Assembly (NCBI GenBank): GCA_964445645.1
Contig: CAYULH010000001.1
Location: 92,268-156,267, forward strand
Source of the DNA: Aureispira sp964445645
Lineage (GTDB): Bacteria > Bacteroidota > Bacteroidia > Chitinophagales > Saprospiraceae
Direction of reading: 5' to 3'
DNA length: 64,000 bases
The notes beneath the pieces are model-generated. The model did no database searches. It was not told where the DNA came from and was given only the letters and a program-made list of their open reading frames with translations. The stretch's first letter is position 1. The number at the start of each line of letters is the position of its first letter. Made by a program: the position numbers and the translations under genes. Below are positions 36,111-45,584 of the stretch, one piece after another.

Positions 36111-39100
36111 ATGAAAATCCAAAACAGTTTTATGCAGCATCAGACCATGCTGTTTTTTATTCTTATGCTTTGTAGCATACCAATGAGCTGGGGGCAAGCC
36201 ACCATTACTTCTGCCGCTCCTACAGGAACCTTCCCACACGGCGATTTTGAGGCTCCTAGCCTGACAGCAGGTACTTTTTTGTATTGGAGTACGGCCAATA
36301 ACAGTACTTTTCTAGCATCGGGCTATAATTTTACTAGTGGCACAGGTATAGCCAGCAATGGTTCTGGTTTTGTTGCCAACAACTCGAATGCACCAGAAGG
36401 AACACAAGTGGTTTTTATACAAGGAAGTGGTTCTTCTATTACACGTACCTTAACCATCAATAATCACAATAGAACCTATAGAGTATTGCTAAAGGCAGCC
36501 TTGAGAAATTGGGGCAACCAACAAAAGACGATACGGGTATTTATTGATAATACGATGATTGGCGATTTTCCATTAACTTCCACCAATTATGAGGAAAAAG
36601 TGAGTGATCCTATTGTATTACCACAAGGCAATCATACGTTGAAGATACAAGGGATTGACCCCGTATCGGGCGATCACACGGCCTTTGTGGATGATGTGCG
36701 TTTAGAATTGATGAATAATTGGCATCATACCAGTGGTTTTGAAAGCCCTAGTTTGGCGGCTGGTACGTTTATGTATTGGAGTACGGCCAATAACAGCACC
36801 TTGCAAGCTTCTGGTTACACCTTTACAGGTGGCTCGGGCATAGCCAGTAATAATTCTGGTTTTACGGTGGGCAATCCGAATGCTCCAGAAGGTACACAGG
36901 TGGTTTTTCTGCAAGCACCCAATACCTTTATCACTCGTACTTTTGATGTGGCGGCTATTCATAATAACAAACAACATCGCATATTGCTAAAGGCGGCCTT
37001 GCGAAATATGGGCAATCAACAAAAGCATATTCGTATTCTGATTGATAATATCCTAGTAGACGAATTTCCGCTCAGTTCCACCACTTATGAAGAAAAAGCA
37101 AGTTTGCCATTGGTGTTATCACAAGGTACCCACACCTTAAAAATACAAGGGGTTAATCCTGTATCGGGTGATCACACGGCCTTTATTGATGAGGTACGGG
37201 TAGAAGTGTTGGACGATTGGAATGATGCTGGTGCATGGCAGGGAGGTGTAGTACCCGGTCCCAATGATCGGGCAATAGTAGCGAGCAATTCGGCTATTGG
37301 TATGCGTGACAATGTGACGGTAGGCAGCATTACGGTAAATGGACAATTGGTTGTTCCTCAAAATGGCAATCTCAATCTTACGTGCAACTATTTGCTCACC
37401 GACGGGATGAATGGCCTGTTCCAGATTGGTCAAAAACTTGCGCCCTATACCGGCAATGCCACCATTACGCTCAATGCGAATAGAAGCCAAAAGAATAGTA
37501 CAAATTTGGCAGTGGCTTACAATACGGCTATGCACAGCATGGGAACCAAATTTGTAGGGGCGATGCACATGAGCCGTATCCAATTGCACGGCACTCCCAA
37601 AACCAGTTGGACACAGCTCCAAGCCAATGCCAATGCTGGCGCAACCACCATTGATGTAGTGGCTGGTGAGAATTGGAGCGTGGGGGATAAAATCGTTATT
37701 GCATCGAGTAGAACCAATTGGCAAGAAGCCGAGGAGCGCACCATCACGGGCATTAGCAATCTTGCAGGAGGCGCAAAACGCCTGACCATTGCCGCCCTCA
37801 CGTACCCACACAAGGGGGTGACAATCCCTTATGCGGGCAATGGCAAAAACTGGACAGCCGATTTGAGAGCCGAGGTGGGTATGCTAACCCACAACATCAA
37901 GATTCAGGGCGATGCGGCCTCTGAAGGGGACAATGGTTTTGGGGCGCATACCATGATTATGATGGGAGCCAAGGCTTATGTTTCTAATACCGAATTGTAT
38001 ATGGTGGGCCAAAAGAGCGAAATGGGGCGTTATCCCTTTCACTGGCATTTGTTGGCCAATGATGGTGCTGGACAGTATATCGAAAATTCTAGTGTACACA
38101 AATCCTTTAATAGAGCGATTACCATTCATGGCACGCATCAAACTAGAGTAGAGCGAAATGTATGTTACAATCATATTGGGCATGGTTTGTTTTTGGAGGA
38201 TGGTGCTGAAGAGGATAATGTTATTAGAGAAAATTTGTTGTTGCATACTATAGCCCCTGTAGCTGGCGAGGAGTTGACTCCTTCAGAAGATGTGAGCCGA
38301 TTCACGGAAGTACAAAACAGAACCCCAGCTAGTTTTTGGATTACCAACCCCAAGAACACGTTTGAGGGCAATGTAGCAGCAGGCACGCAAGGTACTGGTT
38401 ATTGGTTTGCGTTTCCGCAAAGCCCAATGGGGCAGTCGGCTTCTGATAGCCGTTTGAATTCTATTAGACCGTATCAAAATCCATTGATTTCCTTCAAGAA
38501 TAACAAAGGGCATAGTTGTGGAACTGGTTTTGATATTTTTGATCAGTTGACGGCTTCGCACGATATTATACGCAATGCAGGCTGGGCCAATAATGATGTG
38601 CATTTGATGGAGGATTGCCAATGGTATGCCAATGGCCTAGCCTTGTACTCTGGAATAGGTGGCGGTGGCCCTAGCGATAATTTAATCTTTAAGAATAATG
38701 TTTTTGTAGAGAATAAGTGGGGAATTATGTTTGCCAGTTATTCTATTGTGGATGGGTCGGTGATAGTGGCTCGTTCAGGCGAAAACTTAGTGGCTGCTAA
38801 TTATACTGTAAATGCTTTCTTGGCTTATGATGGTGCAGGGCAAGTACACAACAGCCATTTTGTAGGGTGGAATGATTCCAAAGCAAGTGTTTTTGGCAAT
38901 ATTGGAGCGGCTACTAAACACCCCAATCATTGGTTTACGGGCAATACTTCTGATGCTGGAATTCCTAGAATATCCTTGCCCAATTATGATATTACCCCTT
39001 CGTTTAATGCTGGTGCCAACGATCCCGATCATCCTAGAATGTGGTCATTTGTAATCAGAGATGTGAATGGTGGTATTAGTGGCAAAGCCAACACGTCCAT

Positions 39101-40400
39101 TATTAGCAGCCACCCATTTATGCGTGATGGTAGTGAATATAAAGCAGCGAATTGGACAAATACCTATCGCTCGGATCACAAATTTGTGTTGTCTGTTGCG
39201 TATTATCTGGGGCTTTCTGCGGTTAATTTTCCCAATGTTACGGTTACGAGAACAGGCAATGGCGCTAGTGAGGAATCGGTATTTTATATTGGCGATGGTT
39301 CCTACAAAGAACACCACCAATTGCCCTTTATAGCCAATCAAGATTTTACCTATACTTATGCTTATGAATCCTTACCAAGTACTAGCCATGCCGGTATGGC
39401 TATGGATGATGCAGAAGTGGGCGATTACTACTTGGCTGTGTTTAAGGATTTTGGAACATTAGGCGGCTTAAACATACAATCAAATCAAGGTGCGCTTACC
39501 GCACACAGTACTTTGGCGAGTCTCAAAAGTAGTACTTCATCTGGTTATTTAATCCAAAACGGAGATTTGTACATTCGCCCCGTAGCGACAGGTAAGCGGC
39601 AGTATTTTGATATTCGTTGGACTTCCTCTACCAATTATCCCAATACAGTACCCGATACAGATGGTGATTATATGCCCGATGGTAAGGAATTGGAAGAGGG
39701 AAGAAATCCTTTTCATGCTGAGGATTTAGCGTTTGAGTTTAATACTGCCAATGATTTTGAGGGCTGGACTGCTGGTAATGTGAGTAATTACAATGTTAGT
39801 GCTGGTTCTATGAATGGTTCTGGTGCCAACAATGGAGATGCTATGCTCATTAATAATGATTTGGATTTTAATAGTGATGAAGTAACCACCATCAGCATAC
39901 GTATGAAATCTGATCAAAATAATTTTGGAGTGTCTCTATTTTTTGGAACTAGCAGTACTCCGGGTTTTAGTGCTTCTCGTCAGTTAATCACTGCCTATAA
40001 TGGCAATGGAGCTTGGCAAACCTTGACCTTTGATGTGGCTGGGCATACAGCTTGGAATGGGGTGATTAAGGATATAAGAATAGATCCTGTCACCCAAGTA
40101 GGGCGCACCTTTGAGATGGACTACATCCGTGCCAATGCTGCAGTGCCCAAATCGGGCAATAGGATTACTCCAAATAAAGCAACCAAGGAAAAAGTAGTCA
40201 ATCTATTCCCCAATCCTGTCCAAGCGGTCTTAACCGTCCAAGGCATTGCCCCCAACGCCAATTTCCAGATTATAGATGTGAATGGGCGTATGGTCAAAGC
40301 GGGCCAAATTAATGGCAATACCCTTGATGTACAGCAATTGTCCAAGGGAAATTATTGGATGATTATAGAAGAAGAAAGTTATCCATTTGTGAAGCAGTAG
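36111..40400 (+). CDS. Secreted G8-domain beta-helix protein (CEMIP/TMEM2-like) with T9SS sorting domain
   Basis: 1429 residues. The signal peptide ends near MSWGQA. Two near-identical tandem domains of about 160 residues follow (about 44-203 and 206-365; both contain GTF-x-YWSTANNST, NAPEGTQVVF, VSGDHTAF), probably carbohydrate-binding beta-sandwiches. A G8 domain sits at about 369-455 (WNDAGAWQGGVVPGPNDRA, LFQIGQKLAPYTGNATITL). A right-handed beta-helix core contains YPFHWHLL, SFNRAITIHGTHQTRVERN and GHGLFLEDGAEEDNVIREN, which resemble animal CEMIP and TMEM2, proteins tied to hyaluronan turnover. The end is a type A sorting domain (VNLFPNPVQAVLTVQG, DVNGRMV, LSKGNYWMII). Extracellular glycan binding or degradation is the likely role; the substrate is inference. 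Confidence 0.88.
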   Translation: MKIQNSFMQHQTMLFFILMLCSIPMSWGQATITSAAPTGTFPHGDFEAPSLTAGTFLYWSTANNSTFLASGYNFTSGTGIASNGSGFVANNSNAPEGTQVVFIQGSGSSITRTLTINNHNRTYRVLLKAALRNWGNQQKTIRVFIDNTMIGDFPLTSTNYEEKVSDPIVLPQGNHTLKIQGIDPVSGDHTAFVDDVRLELMNNWHHTSGFESPSLAAGTFMYWSTANNSTLQASGYTFTGGSGIASNNSGFTVGNPNAPEGTQVVFLQAPNTFITRTFDVAAIHNNKQHRILLKAALRNMGNQQKHIRILIDNILVDEFPLSSTTYEEKASLPLVLSQGTHTLKIQGVNPVSGDHTAFIDEVRVEVLDDWNDAGAWQGGVVPGPNDRAIVASNSAIGMRDNVTVGSITVNGQLVVPQNGNLNLTCNYLLTDGMNGLFQIGQKLAPYTGNATITLNANRSQKNSTNLAVAYNTAMHSMGTKFVGAMHMSRIQLHGTPKTSWTQLQANANAGATTIDVVAGENWSVGDKIVIASSRTNWQEAEERTITGISNLAGGAKRLTIAALTYPHKGVTIPYAGNGKNWTADLRAEVGMLTHNIKIQGDAASEGDNGFGAHTMIMMGAKAYVSNTELYMVGQKSEMGRYPFHWHLLANDGAGQYIENSSVHKSFNRAITIHGTHQTRVERNVCYNHIGHGLFLEDGAEEDNVIRENLLLHTIAPVAGEELTPSEDVSRFTEVQNRTPASFWITNPKNTFEGNVAAGTQGTGYWFAFPQSPMGQSASDSRLNSIRPYQNPLISFKNNKGHSCGTGFDIFDQLTASHDIIRNAGWANNDVHLMEDCQWYANGLALYSGIGGGGPSDNLIFKNNVFVENKWGIMFASYSIVDGSVIVARSGENLVAANYTVNAFLAYDGAGQVHNSHFVGWNDSKASVFGNIGAATKHPNHWFTGNTSDAGIPRISLPNYDITPSFNAGANDPDHPRMWSFVIRDVNGGISGKANTSIISSHPFMRDGSEYKAANWTNTYRSDHKFVLSVAYYLGLSAVNFPNVTVTRTGNGASEESVFYIGDGSYKEHHQLPFIANQDFTYTYAYESLPSTSHAGMAMDDAEVGDYYLAVFKDFGTLGGLNIQSNQGALTAHSTLASLKSSTSSGYLIQNGDLYIRPVATGKRQYFDIRWTSSTNYPNTVPDTDGDYMPDGKELEEGRNPFHAEDLAFEFNTANDFEGWTAGNVSNYNVSAGSMNGSGANNGDAMLINNDLDFNSDEVTTISIRMKSDQNNFGVSLFFGTSSTPGFSASRQLITAYNGNGAWQTLTFDVAGHTAWNGVIKDIRIDPVTQVGRTFEMDYIRANAAVPKSGNRITPNKATKEKVVNLFPNPVQAVLTVQGIAPNANFQIIDVNGRMVKAGQINGNTLDVQQLSKGNYWMIIEEESYPFVKQ

Positions 40401-40423
40401 GCTAATCTTGGATAGTAAAAAGG

Positions 40424-40456
40424 ATAGGCAATCTCTTGTAGGTTGCCTATTTTTTT
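40424..40456 (+). terminator. Terminator of the G8 gene
   Basis: 9-bp arms ATAGGCAAT (40424-40432) and GTTGCCTAT (40442-40450), one T-G pair, 9-nt loop, followed by T6. It lies 23 bp after the stop codon. Confidence 0.85.
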
Positions 40457-40657
40457 GTTGGGGCCAAAAGAGGAGGCCATTAACAAAAGCGTATAGTCAG
40501 GTGTTTTTATTGTTGAAATTTATATTCCAAAATATTTTTTTGTTTTAGGAGCCGTTTTTTTCTAAATAAATATATTAAATTCTCTTGTTGGTCTGTATTA
40601 TTTGATGTTTCTTTGCGCTGCACCAAAAAAGCAAATTCATTCAATTAAAATATTTTC

Positions 40658-43216
40658 ATGAGACATTTATTGGTTTTATTACTGGTATGCCTTTGGGGCA
40701 ACCTTTGGGCAACAACGGGCAGATACCGTTGTATTTTGCGTGACAATCCTGCTACTACCATGACGATTGGTTGGCATCAAATAGACGGTACTACTGCACA
40801 GGTTTATTATGATGTAGTTGATCGTGGTACGAATTCCTCTGCTTATGCTTTTTCTAAAGGACACAGTCGCAGTGTCAGTCGTAAAGGGATGAACAATGTA
40901 TTTGTGAGATTGACGGGTTTACAACCCAATACTGTCTATTATTTTATTATCAAAGACAACAATAGTACGAGTGCTCGTTATTCTTTTCGTACATCACCCA
41001 ATGTATCTACAGAGCGTTTATCTTTTATTGCAGGGGGAGATTCGCGCAACAATAGAACGCCTCGCAAAAATGCCAATCGAATTGTAGCAAAGACAAGATG
41101 TAATGCAGTCTTGTTTGGTGGGGATATGACCAATGGCGATACAGATTCGGAATGGAGAGAATGGTTTGATGATTGGCAATTGACCATTGCGCCTGATGGA
41201 CGTATGACCCCTATTGTTGCAACAAGAGGCAACCACGAAGGGTCTAATGGTGTAATTTATGACTTGTTTGATACACCTCATAGCAATGTTTATTATGCCT
41301 TGACTTTTGGGGGGGATTTATTCCGTGCTTATACCCTCAATACCCTGCACTCTGTTAGTGGCTCCCAAAAAACTTGGTTAGAAAGTGACTTGCAGGCCAA
41401 TCAAAATGTGCGCTGGAAGTCCGCTCAATATCACCATCCCATGCGTCCACACGTTTCTAGCAAGAGTGAGCGCAATGATTTGGTGACGTACTGGGCACCA
41501 TTGTTTGAAAATTATGGGGTAGATTTTGCAGTAGAGTGTGATGCACATACGGTTAAGACGACTTACCCCATTCGTCGATCCAGTTCCTCTGGTAGTGATG
41601 AGGGATTTATTAGAGATGATGCCAATGGGGTGGTATACATGGGCGAAGGCTGTTGGGGTGCTCCATTGAGATCCAATAATGATGGAAAAACGTGGTCACG
41701 CCACACAGGGTCTTTTAATCAAGTTAAATGGATTTTTATAGATCAGAATGGTATTGAAGCTAGAACGATCAAAGTAGACAATGCAACTTCTGTAGGTACC
41801 TTATCAGATGCCAACCGTTTTACTATACCCTCTGGTATGGATGTTTGGGTGCCTACTCCTGGAGAGGATGTAGTGTACATTGGCAACGGTACAGGAGGAA
41901 GTGGGTCTGTTACGATTACTTCTAATGTTACACAGAGCAGCGATGATGCTGAGGAATATACCAATGGTAATGTGAGTTTGAGTAGTAGTGATTTGGAAAT
42001 GGTTGATGATTTAGGACTCAATCAAAATAACCAAGTAGTTGGTTTGCGTTTTTCCTCGGTGAATGTACCTGCTGGTGCTACTATTACCAATGCTTACATT
42101 CAATTTACTTGTGATGAAACTAGTAGCACAACGACCAATGTGGAAATAAGAGTAGAGGATGTTGCTAATGCTTCTACTTTTTCGAGTAGTTCTAATAATA
42201 TTACCAATCGCAATGAATGGTCTAGCTCTATTCAATGGGCCAATATACCTGTATGGAATCAGAGCGGAGAAGCAGGTTCTGCCCAACGAACGCCCAACTT
42301 AGCCAGTTTGGTTGAACATGTAGTTGGTAAATCAAGTTGGCAACAAGGCAATGCCATTGCTTTTATTATTCGTGGAACAGGCCAACGTATTGCAGAATCG
42401 TATGATGGATCAGCTCCAGCACAATTGGTTATTAGTTATCAAAACAGTAGTAATTGTACTGCAAAGATTATTGATGCTTGCGAAAGTACGAATGGTTGGG
42501 TTAGTTCCAATAGCCTCACCCGTAGCGGAACTAGACAAGAAGGTTCATATAGCGTCAAGTCTATTGGTTCAGGAACAGTTGATTTTAAGAAAGTTTTTTC
42601 TAATATAGACGGTAGCAATCACAATGTACTGGAATTCTGGTATTATGTTTCAGATGTGTCTCAATTCCAATCTTCAAATCAAGTAGAGCTGGGTAGTGCT
42701 GGTGGGGCAGACCAAAATGAATACAACTGGAATCTTGCTACAGGAGTACTTAGTAATGGATGGAATAAAATTCAACTACCATTCAGTACTGCTGGTATTA
42801 CAGGGGGAACACCTGACCTGAGCCAGTTAAACTGGTTTAGACTATACCGTTTCAAAAATGGTAGTGTTACCTCTAGGGTAGATGGTATCAAACTAATTTG
42901 CGATCCATCCAAAAGTAATGGAATTGTAGTTTCTCACAACAAAGAGCGCAAAGAACCTAGTGTAACAGTTGTACCTATAGATAATTTTGAAGTATACCCA
43001 AATCCAGCACGAGGCGCATTCAAAATCTTCTTAAATGATGCAGAGGAACATCCTGTAGTAATTCAGGTGCGTGATTTGCAAGGTCGTGTGGTTCTACAAG
43101 GAAGCAGTAATCAAGCCGTCAAGGAGTTTGATATTTCTCGTCTGACAAGTGGGGTGTATTTTGTGACAGTTTCTAATGAGTATGGTGCCAAAACCAAACG
43201 TCTTGTTGTACAATAA
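40658..43216 (+). CDS. Secreted purple acid phosphatase-like metallophosphoesterase with T9SS sorting domain
   Basis: 852 residues with signal peptide MRHLLVLLLVCLWGNLWA. A purple-acid-phosphatase N-terminal fibronectin-like domain (about 20-115; LTGLQPNTVYYFII) precedes the metallophosphoesterase core: AGGDSRNN, FGGDMTNGD, TRGNHEG, YHHPMRPH and ECDAHT. The last motif replaces the usual GHxH, so one metal ligand may be unusual. A beta-sandwich (about 420-590; DDAEEYTNGNVSLSSSDLEM) and a carbohydrate-binding-like domain (about 600-755) follow, then a type A sorting domain (FEVYPNPARGAFKIFL, LTSGVYFVTV). It is probably a secreted phosphoesterase; substrate and activity are inferred. It is separate from the upstream G8 gene, which has its own terminator. 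Confidence 0.88.
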   Translation: MRHLLVLLLVCLWGNLWATTGRYRCILRDNPATTMTIGWHQIDGTTAQVYYDVVDRGTNSSAYAFSKGHSRSVSRKGMNNVFVRLTGLQPNTVYYFIIKDNNSTSARYSFRTSPNVSTERLSFIAGGDSRNNRTPRKNANRIVAKTRCNAVLFGGDMTNGDTDSEWREWFDDWQLTIAPDGRMTPIVATRGNHEGSNGVIYDLFDTPHSNVYYALTFGGDLFRAYTLNTLHSVSGSQKTWLESDLQANQNVRWKSAQYHHPMRPHVSSKSERNDLVTYWAPLFENYGVDFAVECDAHTVKTTYPIRRSSSSGSDEGFIRDDANGVVYMGEGCWGAPLRSNNDGKTWSRHTGSFNQVKWIFIDQNGIEARTIKVDNATSVGTLSDANRFTIPSGMDVWVPTPGEDVVYIGNGTGGSGSVTITSNVTQSSDDAEEYTNGNVSLSSSDLEMVDDLGLNQNNQVVGLRFSSVNVPAGATITNAYIQFTCDETSSTTTNVEIRVEDVANASTFSSSSNNITNRNEWSSSIQWANIPVWNQSGEAGSAQRTPNLASLVEHVVGKSSWQQGNAIAFIIRGTGQRIAESYDGSAPAQLVISYQNSSNCTAKIIDACESTNGWVSSNSLTRSGTRQEGSYSVKSIGSGTVDFKKVFSNIDGSNHNVLEFWYYVSDVSQFQSSNQVELGSAGGADQNEYNWNLATGVLSNGWNKIQLPFSTAGITGGTPDLSQLNWFRLYRFKNGSVTSRVDGIKLICDPSKSNGIVVSHNKERKEPSVTVVPIDNFEVYPNPARGAFKIFLNDAEEHPVVIQVRDLQGRVVLQGSSNQAVKEFDISRLTSGVYFVTVSNEYGAKTKRLVVQ

Positions 43217-43240
43217 GAACAAGCTGTTTACTTAAATCTA

Positions 43241-43299
43241 TATGGGCAGCGCTGCTGAGTTCGAGTAATAGTATTCTGAACTTAGTAGTGCTGCCCATA
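43241..43299 (+). terminator. Terminator of the phosphoesterase gene
   Basis: 22-bp arms at 43241-43262 and 43278-43299 with a 15-nt loop. All three non-identical positions are G-U pairs on the plus strand and would be A-C mismatches on the minus strand. The hairpin therefore serves the plus-strand gene, despite lying between convergent genes and lacking a strong T-run. Confidence 0.75.
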
Positions 43300-43323
43300 G
43301 TATTTATAGGATAAACAAAACCG

Positions 43324-44184
43324 CTACTCGCGCGACCAATACCACAGCAACAAAGGAAGCCCACCGTGTACCAATCTGAGCAGTGTTTGGTAGCCCCACT
43401 GGTGCAGTGAATTCAAGGGAAATTCCAAGTAAAAATTGCACCAAACTCTAGCTAGAGCCGTCATAAATCCCCAGAGTATACAATACCAAATAGCTATGGG
43501 AAAGGTGGGGCGAAAAAACAACAGTGCTGCTGCTGCAAAATCCAATATGCCCATCACTTTTAGGAACAATTGTGCGGATTCATCGGTAGGAAAGTAAAAG
43601 GTATCCATACACCATTGTATCCAAATCCCTGGTTGTGGATAATAGCCTATAGCATATAGTCCATGACAAATAAAGGTGGTGGCAATCACTAGTTTGAGTA
43701 CTAAGCGAAATCTAGGAGTGTTCATGCCATTCAAAACCACATACACCAAAACAAGGGGCGCACTAATTTGACTGGCATATTCAAACAATTGTCCAGCCGC
43801 CTTAAATTTCTCTTTCCAGTACAGCAGGGCTAGGCAAATCAAGCTCACTGCTCCTATATAAAAGATATATCGGAGCCATGCACGTTTCTCTTGAAACAAC
43901 AAAACCAAAGCCGCACAGCCTACCCAAAACACTCCTATGCTCCAACCAATAGTATTAATTATACTATCTGTATTCATACTTTTATTGGTCACATAATTCT
44001 GCCAAGTATCGCCTGTCAACCAAGTGACAACCCCCTTTAGGAGTGCTTCATCCCATAAAAAGGTACGCAGAGGCAAATCAAAAAAGATGCCTTGATAGGC
44101 TCGCCCCAAAAAGAGGCAAATGACCAATATTTTTAAACCTAGAATCTCTCTCTGATAAACAGGTCGGTTGAGTGTGTTGTGCAT
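43324..44184 (-). CDS. Multi-pass membrane protein, unknown function
   Basis: 286 residues from the ATG at 44184 (MHNTLNRPVYQREILGLKI); an earlier in-frame ATG at 44211 is possible. About seven or eight hydrophobic segments are visible (ILVICLFLGRAYQGIFF, WSIGVFWVGCAALVLLF, YIFYIGAVSLICLALLYW, APLVLVYVVLNGM, LVLKLVIATTFICHGLYAIGY, VMGILDFAAAALLFF, IWYCILWGFMTALARVW). The HGLYAIGY and MGILDFAAAALLF segments recall DoxX-like quinone-binding membrane proteins, but I do not assign the family. Inner-membrane location is expected. It is transcribed alone. Confidence 0.75.
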   Translation of the reverse strand: MHNTLNRPVYQREILGLKILVICLFLGRAYQGIFFDLPLRTFLWDEALLKGVVTWLTGDTWQNYVTNKSMNTDSIINTIGWSIGVFWVGCAALVLLFQEKRAWLRYIFYIGAVSLICLALLYWKEKFKAAGQLFEYASQISAPLVLVYVVLNGMNTPRFRLVLKLVIATTFICHGLYAIGYYPQPGIWIQWCMDTFYFPTDESAQLFLKVMGILDFAAAALLFFRPTFPIAIWYCILWGFMTALARVWCNFYLEFPLNSLHQWGYQTLLRLVHGGLPLLLWYWSRE

Positions 44185-44488
44185 AATGGAGGTGAATTGA
44201 TGAGGGCGCAAAACTACAAAAAACTAAAATAAAGAAGAAATACAGTATAAAATTAATTGAAAAACAATTATATAATTGCAAATTGTTTAAAATGAGTTGG
44301 TTATGTTTTGTGAGATGGGTTTGTAGAGCAGATAAAAGGATAGGTTATCTCTTGTGTGGGCTATTGGAGTGGGAGAGGGATAGAGACAGGAGGGATAACT
44401 ACACAAAGAGAATGGTGTTTGTGCAAATATAACAAACAGTTAGAAACTTGATGGTGGGGCAAGATAAAGACATCTATAATCAATTCCC
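44185..44488. other. Spacer upstream of the membrane protein gene
   Basis: 304 bp with no gene. The segment AAAAGGATAGGTTATCTCTTGT (44335-44356, quoted with its neighbours) resembles the terminator region of the G8 gene at 40419-40440, sharing AAAAGGATAGG and ATCTCTTGT. Nothing else is identifiable. Confidence 0.5.
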
Positions 44489-44830
44489 CTACACAGGCTG
44501 CAAATCCTCTACCGCTTCCTCTACGCTACTATAAACATTAAACATATTGTTGAGGCGTGTGACTAGCAATATCTTTTTGATGTTATCAGAAAGATTGGCA
44601 ATGGCCACTTCGCCCCCTGCATTGCGGGCGCGGGTGAGGATAGAAATTAAGAAAGTAAGACCAGAGCTGTTCATGTAGTCCATTTCACTTAGATCTACCA
44701 AATAAACGGTAGAGCCTGCTTGAATTTTTTCTTCAACCTCTTTGATAATTGCGTTGTTGTCCATTGGGTTGAGTAAATCATCAACTTGCAGGACTTCTAC
44801 ATTGTTTGTGGTGGAAAAGGAATAAGCCAT
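44489..44830 (-). CDS. STAS domain anti-sigma factor antagonist-like protein
   Basis: 113 residues, a single STAS domain. The core motif is VYLVDLSEMDYMNSSGLTFLISILTRARNAGGEVAIANL, where the Ser-Ser of MNSSGL is the usual phosphorylation site of SpoIIAA-type antagonists. Such proteins switch partner binding by Ser phosphorylation. No anti-sigma kinase or sigma gene lies nearby, so its partner is outside the window. It lies 82 bp downstream of the Fur-family gene and may share its transcript. Confidence 0.88.
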   Translation of the reverse strand: MAYSFSTTNNVEVLQVDDLLNPMDNNAIIKEVEEKIQAGSTVYLVDLSEMDYMNSSGLTFLISILTRARNAGGEVAIANLSDNIKKILLVTRLNNMFNVYSSVEEAVEDLQPV

Positions 44831-44912
44831 TTGTTCTGTTTGTCTGTCTTGTAATAAAGCAATTGCTTGGGGATATTATTCAACTAAACACCAATTGATT
44901 GATTAACGTGCC

Positions 44913-45386
44913 CTATTTTCTACCTAATTTTTCTCTGGCCTCTTTGCTGTAGCCATAAAAGGTGAGGGAATGGTGTGTGATTTCAAAGCCTAAAATATCG
45001 GAAACCATTTGTTTGATTTGTTGAATTCTAGGATCACAAAATTCAAATACTTCTCCTGTTTCTATACAAACAGCATGATCGTGTTGCTTAGAGCCATACG
45101 ATTTTTCGTATTGAGCTAGGTTTTTGCCAAATTGGTGTTTGCGTACCAAATCACAGGAAACCAATAATTCTAAGGTATTGTAAACAGTAGCACGACTCAC
45201 CCGATAGTTTTGCGTCTTCATGTGAATGTAGAGTGCCTCTGCATCAAAGTGGTCGTCGCGTTTGTAAATTTCTTCCAAGATGGCAAAACGTTCTGGTGTT
45301 TTGCGTAAGCCATTCTTTTCCAAGTATTGTGAAAAGATTTTGACCACTTCTTTGACAATTTTTGTTTCTTTTTGATTGCTAGCCAT
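44913..45386 (-). CDS. Fur family transcriptional regulator, lacking the CxxC zinc site
   Basis: 157 residues from the ATG at 45386 (MASNQKETKIVKEV); the upstream in-frame ATG adds 20 residues with no family match. The winged-helix region is clear (LRKTPERFAILEEIYKRDDHFDAEALYIHM, SRATVYNTLELL). The metal-site region reads SKQHDHAVCIETGEVFEFCD, keeping His and Glu ligands, but the structural CxxC pair is CxxT and no second CxxC appears near the C terminus. Fur, PerR and Zur cannot be separated by eye. A palindrome in its leader suggests autoregulation. STAS follows on the same strand. Confidence 0.88.
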   Translation of the reverse strand: MASNQKETKIVKEVVKIFSQYLEKNGLRKTPERFAILEEIYKRDDHFDAEALYIHMKTQNYRVSRATVYNTLELLVSCDLVRKHQFGKNLAQYEKSYGSKQHDHAVCIETGEVFEFCDPRIQQIKQMVSDILGFEITHHSLTFYGYSKEAREKLGRK

Positions 45387-45465
45387 GATTGTTTGTTTAT
45401 TATCTCCCAAAAGTACCACAATAATACCAAGATGCAAGAACGACATTCATTACTGCCAAAACAGG

Positions 45466-45493
45466 AGTAATTATTACAATAATAGGAATTACT
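45466..45493. promoter_or_regulatory. Candidate Fur/PerR-type operator
   Basis: A nested inverted repeat: AGTAATT (45466-45472) and AATTACT (45487-45493) enclose ATTATT-AC-AATAAT (45470-45483). The AT-rich symmetry resembles Fur/PerR boxes and lies 80 bp upstream of the Fur-family start codon, downstream of its -7-like box. Confidence 0.4.
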
Positions 45494-45542
45494 GTTCAAA
45501 TGAAAGCATACTCATCGGACTATGTTACTTGAAGTGTGTGGG

Positions 45543-45550
45543 CAAAACTA
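45543..45550 (-). promoter_or_regulatory. -7 element upstream of the Fur-family gene
   Basis: Minus-strand TAGTTTTG fits TAnnTTTG. It would give a leader of about 150 nt containing the palindrome at 45466-45493. No TTG occurs at the usual distance. Confidence 0.4.
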
Positions 45551-45584
45551 CACCAGTACGACAAAATGGCATCTAATTTAATGT

